A DNA stretch of 64,000 nucleotides from Paraburkholderia sp. CNPSo 3272 (GTDB taxonomy: Bacteria; Pseudomonadota; Gammaproteobacteria; Burkholderiales; Burkholderiaceae): positions 1 to 64,000 of the forward strand of contig NZ_JAMBPQ010000039.1 of the NCBI RefSeq assembly GCF_024206495.1. The letters are read 5' to 3'. A program made the position numbers and the translations under genes. The stretch's first letter is position 1, and each line of letters opens with the position of its first letter. This document shows positions 53,403 through 63,580 of the stretch, one piece after another. The notes beneath the pieces were generated by a model. It saw only the letters and a program-made list of their open reading frames with translations, did not search any database and was not told the origin of the DNA.

Positions 53403-55793
53403 ATGGAAGGCGAGCAATTCCACGATATCGATTCTTTATGGCTGCCGTCCCTGGTCACGCGCGTTTCGGAATACGCGATCTTCAGACTGACCGGGCGAGG
53501 AGAGGTTGCCAGCTGGAATCCCGGCGCCAGGCGTATCAAAGGCTACGAGGCTGACGAAATCATTGGCCGGCATTTCTCCGCCTTCTATACGGAGGAGGAC
53601 CGGCGCAACGGCGTCCCCGAAGCAGTCCTGCAGGCCGCCAGGGAGCACGGGCAATACGAAACCGAAGGCTGGCGCGTGCGCAAGGACGGTACGCGATTCT
53701 GGGCCAGTGTCCTTATTACAGCGCTTCACGCCGTTGACGGCGCATTCATCGGCTTCGGAAAGATCGTGCGAGACACGACCGACAAACGCCTCGCTCATGA
53801 AGCTGTAGTGGAAAGCGAGCGGCGATTCAGGCTGCTGGTGCAAGGCGTGACCGATTACTCAATCTTCATGTTGTCACCGGAAGGACATGTGACGAACTGG
53901 AACCTTGGAGCAGCACGCATCAAGGGATATGAAGCGACCGAAATTATCGGCTCGCATTTCAGGCGCTTCTATACGGCCGAGGATGCGGCACAGGGGCTGC
54001 CAGAGCGTAACCTGAACACCGCCGCTACGCAGGGGCGCTTCGAGACCGAGGGATGGCGGGTCAGGAAAGACGGCAGCCGGTTCTGGGCCAACGTCGTCAT
54101 TGACGCGATACGGGATGAGCAAGGCGATCTGATTGGCTTCGCCAAGATTACGCGCGATGTCACGGAGCGCAAGACTGCTCAGGAAGAACTCGAAAAGGCG
54201 CGCGCGGCATTGCTCCAGTCGCAGAAGATGGAGGCCCTGGGAAAGTTGACCGGCGGCGTTGCACACGACTTCAACAATGTGCTGCAGGTATTGCGCGGTA
54301 ACCTGGAACTGCTCGAAGGCCGGCATGGGCGCGATGGATGGACGAGAGAGCGTCTTGACAAGGCCATCGACGCGGTCGAGCGTGGGGCGAATCTGGCGTC
54401 GCAACTGCTCGCATTCGGGCGGCGGCAGGCGTTGCAGCCAGTCGTCGTGAACCTGGCCGTCATGTTGCGCAGCATGGACGACCTGCTCAGGCGGGCACTG
54501 GGTGAAATGATCGATGTGGAGACCGTCATTGCCGGCGGTCTATGGAACACCCTGGTGGATCCGAACCACCTCGAGAACGTCGTATTGAACCTTGCGATCA
54601 ACGCGCGCGACGCCATGCCTGAAGGCGGCAAACTGACGCTAGAACTGTCGAACGCAACGCTGGACGACCACTATCGCGCGCTCCCGTCGGATGTTCTTGA
54701 AGGGCAATACGTGATGCTCGCGATCACTGACACCGGAACGGGCATGCCCCCGGACGTTGTCGAGCGGGCGTTCGAGCCTTTTTTTACAACCAAGCCGGAA
54801 GGGCAAGGCACGGGCCTGGGCCTTAGTATGGCTTATGGCTTCGTCAAGCAGAGTGGCGGCCATATCAGGATCTACAGTGAGCCTGGACACGGGACGACGG
54901 TAAGGGTTTATTTGCCCCGCTCAATGGAGACAGCTGTCGTCTTCGACCCCGTTGCACCGGATGTGCTGACCGGTGGCTCCGAAACGATTCTCGTCGTCGA
55001 GGACGACCAGCGGGTACAGGCAACGGTTGTCGAATCACTGAGACAGATGGGCTATACGGTGCTGAAAGCAGACAATGCACAAAGCGCGCTGGCGATAGTG
55101 CAAAGCGGCGTGCAGATCGACCTCCTGTTTACCGACGTGGTGATGCCCGGGACGATGCGAAGCACCGAGCTCGCGAAGCTCGCGACGCGCGCGCTGCCAA
55201 ATCTGAAGGTGCTTTTTACCTCGGGATACACACAGAATGCGATTGTGCATGGCGGCCGCCTCGACCCGGGCGTTCACCTTCTGAGCAAGCCTTACAGCCG
55301 CGAGCAGCTTGCCTCCAGGATCCGTCGGCTGCTCGGGCCCGCACGCACCGAGGACTTCAGCGATTCCTCGGCCACACAGTCGCCGGACCGATCGGGGCAA
55401 ACGGCTGTCCATGCGCCAACGGACATCTCGGTCCTCATCGTGGACGACGACGGCGCCTCGCGGGAGGCAGTGAGCGAATTGCTGACCAGCATGGGCTACG
55501 ACGTGCAACAGGCCAGCAGCGCAGAACAAGCGATGCAGGTATTGACGGCGGGAAAGGCGGACGTGCTTCTGACGGACATCGTGCTTCCCGATCAGTCGGG
55601 CGTTGAACTCGCCCGGGCTGCGTACGAGCGGCATCCGGGCATCCACATCGTGTTTGCGTCCGGTGGGGAACCGCCGCCTCCCGACGCGCTTGGATTCGGC
55701 TTCACTTCTCTTCGCAAGCCGTTTACTGCAGAACAACTGCGTTCGCTTATCGCAGCGATGCACGGACAGATCAAGCAAAAAGAAGACGAATAA
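53403..55793 (+). CDS. Hybrid histidine kinase, PAS-PAS-HisKA-HATPase-REC-REC
   Basis: The 796-residue cytosolic protein has no membrane segment. Two near-identical PAS domains (about 15-135 and 140-260) share GxARIKGYEAxEIIG, HFxxFYTxED and ETEGWRVRKDGxRFW, so they arose by duplication. The phospho-acceptor His288 lies in GGVAHDFNNVLQ. The ATPase part has NLAINARDAMPEGG, DTGTGM and GTGLGLSMAYGF. Two receivers follow, with Asp578 (LFTDVVMPG) and Asp725 (LLTDIVLPD). It is blue-light or redox-sensor-like only by PAS type; the ligand is unknown. Start ATG 53403 has AGGG upstream; no separate response regulator lies beside it. Confidence 0.94.
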   Translation: MEGEQFHDIDSLWLPSLVTRVSEYAIFRLTGRGEVASWNPGARRIKGYEADEIIGRHFSAFYTEEDRRNGVPEAVLQAAREHGQYETEGWRVRKDGTRFWASVLITALHAVDGAFIGFGKIVRDTTDKRLAHEAVVESERRFRLLVQGVTDYSIFMLSPEGHVTNWNLGAARIKGYEATEIIGSHFRRFYTAEDAAQGLPERNLNTAATQGRFETEGWRVRKDGSRFWANVVIDAIRDEQGDLIGFAKITRDVTERKTAQEELEKARAALLQSQKMEALGKLTGGVAHDFNNVLQVLRGNLELLEGRHGRDGWTRERLDKAIDAVERGANLASQLLAFGRRQALQPVVVNLAVMLRSMDDLLRRALGEMIDVETVIAGGLWNTLVDPNHLENVVLNLAINARDAMPEGGKLTLELSNATLDDHYRALPSDVLEGQYVMLAITDTGTGMPPDVVERAFEPFFTTKPEGQGTGLGLSMAYGFVKQSGGHIRIYSEPGHGTTVRVYLPRSMETAVVFDPVAPDVLTGGSETILVVEDDQRVQATVVESLRQMGYTVLKADNAQSALAIVQSGVQIDLLFTDVVMPGTMRSTELAKLATRALPNLKVLFTSGYTQNAIVHGGRLDPGVHLLSKPYSREQLASRIRRLLGPARTEDFSDSSATQSPDRSGQTAVHAPTDISVLIVDDDGASREAVSELLTSMGYDVQQASSAEQAMQVLTAGKADVLLTDIVLPDQSGVELARAAYERHPGIHIVFASGGEPPPPDALGFGFTSLRKPFTAEQLRSLIAAMHGQIKQKEDE

Positions 55794-56743
55794 GCCCGTA
55801 ATGGTCCTGCTGATACAGCGTTCTCCGCCAATCGGGCCTATTCAGCAAGGGCAGACAGGCGCGGGCACGATTCGCGTCTCCGAGAATTGGGAACAAAGTT
55901 TTCTCTGCCGCTAGGGCCATGCTGAAGCCCGACAACACGCGTGCATACGACGACCGGGAGGCGTTTCAATTCCTCCGCCGCCGTGCCCAGTTCAGCGAAC
56001 GCAACGGGAGCGTGGCTTCGACAGTTGGCGGACAGCTTCCTTGAGCAATCGCAGCAGCGAGTCGTCCTCGACGTTCCCGGTTCGCGATTCTCTCGCGACG
56101 CTTGGGAGTGGTTCCTGGTCCCAGTATTGCCAGCGAAAGGCCACACATCATCGCGCCGGTGTGGCCGCAGGACGCACCGAGTTTCAAAGGCAAAGTTGAC
56201 GACCTGATCGCCACGCCACTCGTGTTAAAGAATCTGCTTCACGCGATCGACCGAATCAATTCAGAGGCTGAGGCGGCGAGCGCATTGCGCACGACTACCG
56301 ACCGGAGACGGCAAATCGCAGCCGTGTCATAGTCAACAGGACTGTCCTTTATCAAACGTCTGGCAGCATTCCCAGCAAGAGCGGACACAACCTTGCTGAC
56401 GGTGGATGTCAGCAACGGGTCGATTTCGCGCGGTTGCATCGGAGCAGCAGGAGGCCAACTAGAGCCGTTCACCATGGCTTGCGCATGGACGGTCGAACGT
56501 CAGCTATGTACTCGACGGCGGCCCGTCAGAGCGCCACACGGCTAGTACAAGACGAACGGAGTGGACAAATCTCTAGCGTACGGGCTGTCACGCCAATGGC
56601 ATCGCCGGGTAGCCACGTTCGCAAGAGAAAGCCGCCGAAAGCATCGTAGCGGGAAACTCACCTCACCGAGAAAGTGCCACGACGCTGTTGCGCTGGCCCG
56701 CGCACCCGATGCGCGGTCCGCGTCCGTGGGCATGAACGCGTCT
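55794..56743. other. Long intergenic region
   Basis: About 950 bases. Small plus-strand frames (for example 56102-56332, ending ALRTTTDRRRQIAAVS) have no ribosome site or family. Nothing was recognised; possibly decayed sequence. Confidence 0.35.
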
Positions 56744-57919
56744 TTAGAACATCGTGCGAAGTCCGATCGCCACGCCCACCTGATTGGTCCGGCCAATGGT
56801 GTTGGTCGGAACACCCTCGCCGTTGACCCCACCCGGGTAGTCGGCGGAGAAGGCGCCTGTGCCGCGCGCGAAGTCCGTGATCCCGTAAACTTCCGTGCGC
56901 TTCGTGAACGAATATTCGGCGAGAACGGTAGCCGATTGGTTCACCCCCCTGCCGAGCGTGCCGTCGAGCAGTTCAGCATTGCGCGTTTGCCCGTAGTAGT
57001 AGGCGAACGTGAACAGCAGTGCAGGCATGGCGTGCCAGTTCGCACCGACGTACCAGGTGTCGTCGATACGGTTGGGGCTGCCACCCTTCAGTATCGGCGC
57101 GCCAGATTGCTGCATGTAGCTGTCAGTCAGACCAGTCCGGTCCTGCCCCCGCAGCCAGCCGGCCAGCAGGCGGATGTCATGGGTGACCTGAAACGCGCCG
57201 CTGACGTGCAGAAAGTTGGTCTTGGCGCCATTGATTGAGCTACCGACACTGGTGCCGACCGAGGAGCCGGTCGCAGATGTCGGCACCGAGACCTGCTGGA
57301 AACCTGCGTTGAGCATGGCAGGGCCGTACGTGTACGTCAGTTCCACGGCATAGGTGGCGCCGAGACCGACCGCGCCCGGCTGGTTGCCAAAGCCGTAAAG
57401 GGCATTGACATCCAGGCCATCGAAGCTGCCTTTGTACTTGACCGAGTTGTTAACTTCCAGGTAAGGGCCGATGCCGTTATACATCCAGCTGTTTTGCCAA
57501 TAGTTGCCAACGGTCAGCGGGTCGAAGATATCGCCCAAGGTGTCGTAGGCCGGCGCATATTGCCTGCCAAAGGTCAGTGAGCCCCACGTTTTGTTGGACA
57601 GCCCCACGAAAGCTTGCCGACTGAACAGTGTGCCGGGGACGTGTAGCTGCCCATTGAAGGCTTCGAAGCCGTTCTCGAGGCGGAAGACTGCGGACCAGCC
57701 GTCGCCCAGATCCTCACTACCCCTCAAGCCCCAGCGGCTGTGGGTTTCCGGGCCGGACGTCATGGCGACCTGATCGTTGCCACCCGGACCAGCATTCGTC
57801 TGATACCGAATGGCTTCATCGACGATGCCGTACAGCGTGACCGAGCTTTGTGCGAATGTCGACGACGCCGCGGCAGCGAACAGCGCGCCAGTGGCGCTGG
57901 AAATGATTATTTTTTTCAT
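56744..57919 (-). CDS. Outer-membrane porin (OmpC-like, Burkholderia type)
   Basis: The 391-residue protein has a signal peptide (MKKIIISSATGALFAAAASS, cleavage after TFA) and first strand QSSVTLYGIVDEAIRYQTN. WGLRGSEDLGDGWSAVFRLE, FSRQAFVGLSNKTWGSLTFG and the last strand VAIGLRTMF follow. GGAGAG lies five bases before ATG 57919. It resembles the porin at 40425 but is more typical of the family. Substrate unknown. Confidence 0.94.
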   Translation of the reverse strand: MKKIIISSATGALFAAAASSTFAQSSVTLYGIVDEAIRYQTNAGPGGNDQVAMTSGPETHSRWGLRGSEDLGDGWSAVFRLENGFEAFNGQLHVPGTLFSRQAFVGLSNKTWGSLTFGRQYAPAYDTLGDIFDPLTVGNYWQNSWMYNGIGPYLEVNNSVKYKGSFDGLDVNALYGFGNQPGAVGLGATYAVELTYTYGPAMLNAGFQQVSVPTSATGSSVGTSVGSSINGAKTNFLHVSGAFQVTHDIRLLAGWLRGQDRTGLTDSYMQQSGAPILKGGSPNRIDDTWYVGANWHAMPALLFTFAYYYGQTRNAELLDGTLGRGVNQSATVLAEYSFTKRTEVYGITDFARGTGAFSADYPGGVNGEGVPTNTIGRTNQVGVAIGLRTMF

Positions 57920-58091
57920 TAGCTCTCCACAGTAACTGGTGACCGGACTGGGAAGGTTTTTCCACGCTCGAACCATCAGACCGTGAACGGGAGCGTAGCG
58001 TGCCATTTCATTGAGGAACAGATCTTAGTTACGAGGTGTTGTTTATTTGCTGTATCGGGACAGATAAGCACTAGTCATCTAAAAATTAGAT

Positions 58092-58271
58092 ATGAAGGAT
58101 AACGACCTATCAGTTGAGATTGATGCGCTGCGATGCATTGCCGACGCAAGGGATGTCCTGGGAATAGAGAAAGAGACTGAGGCAGGCGACAGGTGGACGC
58201 ATGTCAGGAGACGTCGCATGGTAGCGCTGACTCGTGATGGGCGGCGATGTCTTTCCAAAGACTGCACATGA
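58092..58271 (+). CDS. Possible 59-residue small protein
   Basis: ATG 58092 opens MKDNDLSVEIDALRCIADAR and ends CLSKDCT. It is charged and soluble, with codon use like a gene, but no ribosome site. It begins 172 bases from the divergent porin gene. Confidence 0.3.
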   Translation: MKDNDLSVEIDALRCIADARDVLGIEKETEAGDRWTHVRRRRMVALTRDGRRCLSKDCT

Positions 58272-59557
58272 CTGCGGGCAAAACACGAATTATGACGACA
58301 CGTTCATATCCGCGCTTCAGGAAACCGGCCATTGACGAGCGGCCACGAGCCTCCGGGTATGAAAGCTCGCCTCGGTAGATGACGCGGTCCTTGAAGGGGT
58401 GAACGGCCGTAGTACCCTGGAAGCCGCCGTAGCGGCCGCGATGGCTTGTAGGGCGGGAGTGGGCGGCTTATGCCTCTCGCATGCCGGGCGCGTCCGAGGC
58501 CAGCCCGGCTGAACGATCATGACGAATCTCAGACGGCACCGGCAATTTCTGGGTTTTTGTCGTGGTCCCCGCCTATTCCGTTTCGTCGTTTTTTAGCATT
58601 TATTTCGCGGCACACGACGAGTCGGACGAATTAACCGCGAATTGACCCTGGGGAAACCTCCGCGAGGACCCTATGCTGCTCCGTTTTAGCCATATTGCAT
58701 TTTTCACCCTCGCCGCCGAATTGGCGGCCTTGGTGCCAGTTCTGGGCGGCAGTTTCGGGTCAGAATTACATTCCCATATGTTGGGAAATCTGGCACGATA
58801 GAACGGAATCCACTCAAGGAAAGCTGATCATGAGATGCACGTCGAGCGTACCGGGAACAGGGCACTTCGCTTACGCCCGGATCCGCCACCCGCATCTGGC
58901 GGCGTCCACACGACTTCCGCACCGGCGATGCGGGTGCCACTCGTGACACCCAACAAGTGGCTGGTTCTCGGCGCATTTCTGCTTATCACATCTATCGTTG
59001 TGCTAATCATATGGCGATGATTTGAGCGTATATCCCGCCTGCCTGCGCGGTGAATAGATTCCGGTGGCAGCGCGCCTTGTATCAATTGCGGATGCCTATG
59101 ACGCCATCCGTTATGCCGAACCGACAAGAGCCCACGTCCCAAAAGCGAAGCCGTAGAGGCAATTATCAACGGAGCGTGCTCGCAGTTCGATCCGCTAACG
59201 GTCCACATATTTCTCTCCGCTGTCGCGCCCCGAGGCCGATGAGAGGCGACTCCACGTCGGCAATCCCAAAGCGGATGATGGAGGATGACGCACATGGATA
59301 GGAGCTGGACACACGGTGTCGACCGATGTTGGCAGAGATTGGAGATCAAATCTCGCGTCCCGCGTTGCGGCGTCGTTGCGAGCGCGGGTCCGCGACCGAA
59401 ACTGCTTGACCCGTTACTGCAGATGCCGGAGCCTGTAAAAAACGTCGACACCGGGGCAGCCGCAGTTCTGCAGGCCACAGAGCACGGGCGTCACGACGCG
59501 CGTTTTCTGGTCTCCAGTGCACGAGCGGACTTCGAAAGCCCTCAAGGTCGTTGTTCA
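58272..59557. other. Long region without recognised genes
   Basis: About 1.3 kb. The only notable frame is at 58928-59020 (plus): a 30-residue peptide MRVPLVTPNKWLVLGAFLLI ending VVLIIWR, a single hydrophobic helix with no ribosome site. The rest is probably decayed DNA between the porin and the IS21 remnant. Confidence 0.35.
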
Positions 59558-59705
59558 TCAACAGGCTTCCGCTTCCGCATAGTACCGGTTCGGTGCGGGA
59601 AAGACTCCTGTCATCACTTCAATCAGGAACGGACCGTGGACGACTTCAACGCAGGTATCCATCAGATCGTCCAGTGCAATGGCGAGGACATCGGGTGCAT
59701 TGCGT
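59558..59705 (-). pseudogene. C-terminal remnant of thiamine-diphosphate enzyme
   Basis: The minus strand reads LDDLMDTCVEVVHGPFLIEV, then MTGVFPAPNRYYAEAEAC and stop. This is near-identical at GPFLIEVMTGVFPAPNRYY to the last residues of the intact enzyme at 61435-63183. Homology extends past the stop codon in both. It lacks all the rest of the gene, so it is a partial duplicate lying on the other side of the IS21 remnant. Confidence 0.8.
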
Positions 59706-59924
59706 TGTTACCTGGCATGCTATTCGTGCGCGCCGCCTGGCGCGCACGGCGCTGAGATGAAGCGTATCGTGCAGGTTCCGGGATAGGGGCGTCGGGAGCA
59801 TGTCTTTCGGGCAGGCCGGCATTAGACAATGAACTGCGAGCTCGGGTTGTTAACTGGGCAACGCACTGGAGCAGGAAAAGGCATAGGGCCGCGCCGGACG
59901 GATCGCTGCGAGCCTGCTTCGACT

Positions 59925-60242
59925 CGACCACCGCCGACCAGAACCAGGTTCTGTGCGCCCTCGGTGAACGTCATGCTGGCCAGTTGCATGACGAGTTGGC
60001 GATCGACCGGCGAGCCCTCGAAGTCAAAGCCGGCGATGTCCCGATGCACCGGGAACTTCGCCGCGTTCATCTGGTGGCTGACCGAACGCACGGCCCGATC
60101 AGCACTCTCGGCCTTGCAGGAGCCGTTCAAGCAGCCAGTGCGAGGACGCGACCTCGACGTTACCCTGTTCGAGCAGTTCGCCCCAGCCGGCAGCCATGCC
60201 GTGCAGCCGTAGCTGTTTGAGTTCGGCGATCAGATCACGCAT
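59925..60242 (-). pseudogene. istB: IS21-family helper ATPase fragment (IstB)
   Basis: It starts MRDLIAELKQLRLHGMAAGW ... WLLERLL. A one-base shift near 60118 leads into AVRSVSHQMNAAKFPVHRD, IAGFDFEGSPVDRQLVMQL and AQNLVLVGG. It breaks off right at the Walker A loop, where GPGTGKT is expected. The ATPase is therefore dead. Confidence 0.85.
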
Positions 60243-60961
60243 GGCCGGCCTCCGGCTGCTGCAGTGCCGGGCGCAGGCCGTCGTAGCGCGATGTGTCGGC
60301 CAGCGGCGGGGCGTCAGTTGTAGCGCCGTATCGATCTTCGGCGGCATCTGCACACTGAGCATGCGCGACAGCACGTTCACCACATGCTCGACACTGACGC
60401 GTCCGGAGGGCGGCGCCTGCTCAAGTGCTAGCTCGACCGCAATCAGCACGGTGTCCAGGCCGCTTTCCTGCACCAGCGCCAGAACCTTCGCCATCACGCG
60501 CTCGCCGCCCGTTTCGCGCAGCAGCGCCCGGCGCAGGCGTTGCAGCGGCTCGGGCATGTCCAGGAACGGCGCGCCGTTGCGCAGTGCGCCGGGCTTGCGC
60601 TGGATCAGCGGGAGATAGTGCTGACAGTCGTAGCGCACCAGACCTTCGTCACCTAGCCGCTCGTGGTCGGGCACCACGGCGTCATCGCCCACTACAACGA
60701 CGCGGCCCGGATAGAGCCGCGTGCTGAGCGTCTGACCTGCAAATTCGCATGGCACCGAGTAGCGGTTACGGCCGACCACCACCAGGCATGTCGACGACAC
60801 CCGCGCCGCGCGTTCAACGTAACCATCAAACGGTGTCGGCATCGGCATCAGATGGGCTCGCTCCTGCTCGAAGACGTCGGCAATGCTCAGCTCCCGATAG
60901 TTCGGATGCTTCCCCGTCGTAGCCGCCGGCCTTGATCTCCTGGAACAGCATCTTTGGCCGT
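60236..60961 (-). pseudogene. istA: IS21-family transposase fragment (IstA)
   Basis: Near 60951 MLFQEIKAGGYDG is an N-terminal IstA segment. It is fused to C-terminal IstA text (FEQERAHLMPMPTPFDGYVE ... NRYSVPCEFAGQTLSTRLYP ... LALVQESGLDTVLIAVELAL). The catalytic DDE middle is missing and the reading frame shifts near 60330. It overlaps the start of istB as in intact IS21 elements. Confidence 0.85.
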
Positions 60962-61434
60962 GGCAGGATTGCGGATGCCATAGCCTTTCCACCAAACCGG
61001 TACTCTGTTCGACGTGCCGCTGCCGGTGAATCGTTGGGCGCGCGTCACAGCAAGTGGTGAATTCAGGGATCTCTCCTGGAGAGCGAATTCGGCGCGCGAT
61101 ACAGATGCGCTGCATCGTGCGCGCCTCTCGCTACAGGCCGAAACCGAGCGAGAGGGAAAGGCGGGCGGGCTTCCGGAGATGTTGTAGGGCTACTCGAGAC
61201 GATATTGAAACATGGTTTGCATGCGAAGACGGTACGGCACGGACAGACCGTCGAATAAGAGCAGAATCGAAGGGCGATGAGGCGCGAGAGCGAAATCGAG
61301 CATCACCTGCCACGGGCCGACCTCGAGAAACAGCTCTCGGTGCGTTCAAAGCACTTGCCCGCTGGAAGAGTCCCGTCTTGGGCGCCATTTCCAGCAGTGA
61401 ACGCGCGAATTGGGAAAGACCACAAGGCCGCTGT
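60962..61434. other. Intergenic region
   Basis: About 470 bases between the IS21 remnant and the end of the thiamine-diphosphate enzyme. The last 35 bases resemble the text downstream of the remnant at 59558. No gene recognised. Confidence 0.35.
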
Positions 61435-63183
61435 TCAGGAACAGGCCCCCGCTTCCGAATAGTACCGGTTCGGTGCGGGAAAGACTCCTGTCATGACTTC
61501 AATCAGGAACGGGCCGTCATATCGACTTGCTTCACTGAGGACTTCATCCAGCTCGTCGATTCCGTTAACCACGCGTGCCGCCACACCGAGCGACGATGCA
61601 AACGCGGTCCAGCTATGACGGGGCAGCCTGGTGAACTGCTCCGAAACCAGCCCGCCCCTCATCGCATCGATGTGAATTGCACCGTGCGCGGAGTTGTTCA
61701 GGACGACGTAGATCACCTTGATGCCGTAGCGAGCTGCCGTTTGAATCTCCGTTCCGTGCATCATCATGCATCCGTCGCCCGTGACTACGACGCAAGGGCG
61801 TTCAGGGGCCGCAAGCTTGACGCCGATTCCGGCCGCGATAGCCCAGCCCATCGGCGCGAGTGCATTGGACGAAAAGTAGTTGCCCATGCCCGACGACAGC
61901 CAGTAGTGGGCCATGAATATGCGATGGGCGCCGGAGTCCACCACGACGTTGCTGTCTCCGGGCAACAGCTGGCACAGGCGCTTGATGACGGCGCCAGGAT
62001 AAATCGATTCATTGTCGCTGGATGCGCTCGCGGCAAAGTCCTCGAACTGGCTGTCGTACAGGGGAATCCGGTTGACCCCGGTGACCCATGCCCTTCTTCT
62101 TTCGAGCACTTTCTGGAACTCGTCGTGGGCGCCTGTGTTCATCCTGGCGAGCAACCGGAAGCTGCCACCAATCCCGGAGAAAATGCTGCGCTGGGCAATG
62201 TGTCCCATCGGCGGGTTATCAAAGCTGTCATCGAAGACAAGCAAATCCTTCCCGTCGGCCAGCTTCCTGCTCCAGTTCATGCTGTCGCGCTGGTTCAGAT
62301 CGCTGCCAAATACAACGAGCGCGTCAAGCTCGTCCGAACTGATCACATTTGTGGCGCGTGAATGGCTTGAGAACCCGTAGATGCCCAACGCGAGTTTGTG
62401 TCCCTCGGGAAATGCACCCTTGCCTGCCAGCGTCGTCGCGACCGGAACCTGAAATTTCTCGGCAACCTCTAGAAGCGCCTTTGCAGCTTCCGCGTCATTC
62501 CCGCGACTACCAATCAGAAACGCGACTTTCTTCGACTGGAGCAGATACAAATTGCACAGGGCATCCAGTGCGGTACGGTCAGGAGGGACTTCGCCCGTAT
62601 TGAATGCGTGCTGGACGTAGGGTTGCCGTGCTATCTGCGGGCCGGGATGGACGTCCTGCCTTTGAACGTCAACAGGAATACTGATGAATGACCGCGCCCG
62701 GCGCATCCAGTTCAGCCCGTCGGTCGCACGACGCAGCTCAGCCTGAACGTTTTCCCTGCTCTTCAGCTCGACCACGTTCGTCATCAACCCTCTGACCACG
62801 CCACTTTCAAAGATGCCACCCGATGTCGCATCCTGGAAGGCCCCTTTACCCTCCGCAGTCGATGAGATCGCTCCCGCAATATAGAGCATCGGAATCCGGT
62901 CCGCCTGCGCGGCTGCCATGCCGGGCACGAAGTTCATGGTGCCAGGACCGGAAATGCCTGCGCAAACGCCGAATTTTCGGCTGGCGCGTGCATAGCCGTC
63001 GGCCATGAAAGCGCTGCCCGTCTCATGAGCGCCAACGATGCCGCGGATGGAAGGCGACTCGTCAATTGCATCCAGGAGCGGGTAAATCAGCTTTCCGGGA
63101 ACCAGGAACACGTGGTCGATTCCTGCGGACTCCAGCGACTTCACAACCATCTTCGAAACGTTGAGTGGAACAGAAGGTCTCAT
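61435..63183 (-). CDS. Acetolactate synthase-like thiamine-diphosphate enzyme
   Basis: The 582-residue protein has all three parts of the POX/AHAS family. The Pyr domain has the catalytic Glu in GAHETGSAFMADGYARA. The centre is SKKVAFLIGSRGNDAEAAKA. The PP domain has the Mg/ThDP loop GDGCMMMHG ... NNSAHGAIH. It cleaves or joins 2-keto acids; whether it is an acetolactate synthase, a glyoxylate carboligase-like or a benzoylformate-type enzyme cannot be told. No regulatory subunit gene is nearby, so catabolic use is likely. Start ATG 63183 has no clear ribosome site. A partial copy of its 3' end is at 59558. Confidence 0.9.
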   Translation of the reverse strand: MRPSVPLNVSKMVVKSLESAGIDHVFLVPGKLIYPLLDAIDESPSIRGIVGAHETGSAFMADGYARASRKFGVCAGISGPGTMNFVPGMAAAQADRIPMLYIAGAISSTAEGKGAFQDATSGGIFESGVVRGLMTNVVELKSRENVQAELRRATDGLNWMRRARSFISIPVDVQRQDVHPGPQIARQPYVQHAFNTGEVPPDRTALDALCNLYLLQSKKVAFLIGSRGNDAEAAKALLEVAEKFQVPVATTLAGKGAFPEGHKLALGIYGFSSHSRATNVISSDELDALVVFGSDLNQRDSMNWSRKLADGKDLLVFDDSFDNPPMGHIAQRSIFSGIGGSFRLLARMNTGAHDEFQKVLERRRAWVTGVNRIPLYDSQFEDFAASASSDNESIYPGAVIKRLCQLLPGDSNVVVDSGAHRIFMAHYWLSSGMGNYFSSNALAPMGWAIAAGIGVKLAAPERPCVVVTGDGCMMMHGTEIQTAARYGIKVIYVVLNNSAHGAIHIDAMRGGLVSEQFTRLPRHSWTAFASSLGVAARVVNGIDELDEVLSEASRYDGPFLIEVMTGVFPAPNRYYSEAGACS

Positions 63184-63580
63184 AGTCTTTGGTTACGATC
63201 CGGGCAGCAATCAACAATCGGATCCTGCCGCTCTCCATCCCGGGGTGATGCGTGGCCCTTTCGGATCTGAAACGCACCGAAGCCGGCGACAACCGATGCC
63301 TGGAGACAGCAAGACGGCCTTTGACACGCTGCACTTTCAGTAACAGTCGTGTCTCGCGCTACTTCCCCGGGTCCGCACGAACTGCGGTCCCGAGTGTCTC
63401 CATCCATGACTTTCTCGTCTTGGGCTGCACCATCGCTCGCGCGCGTTCTGCGGAGCAGACGCGGCTCTCGCTGGCAGCAGATGAGCCACGATGCACGCTA
63501 TCGTGGATCGCCGTCCACACGATCTGGACCTGCCTATGCGCGCCCCGTTCTCGATCGCCACCCAGACATCGCAGTCCCGT
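63184..63580. other. Intergenic region
   Basis: About 400 bases; a long plus-strand frame (63252-63884) overlaps the chemoreceptor gene and is a shadow. Nothing else recognised. Confidence 0.35.
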
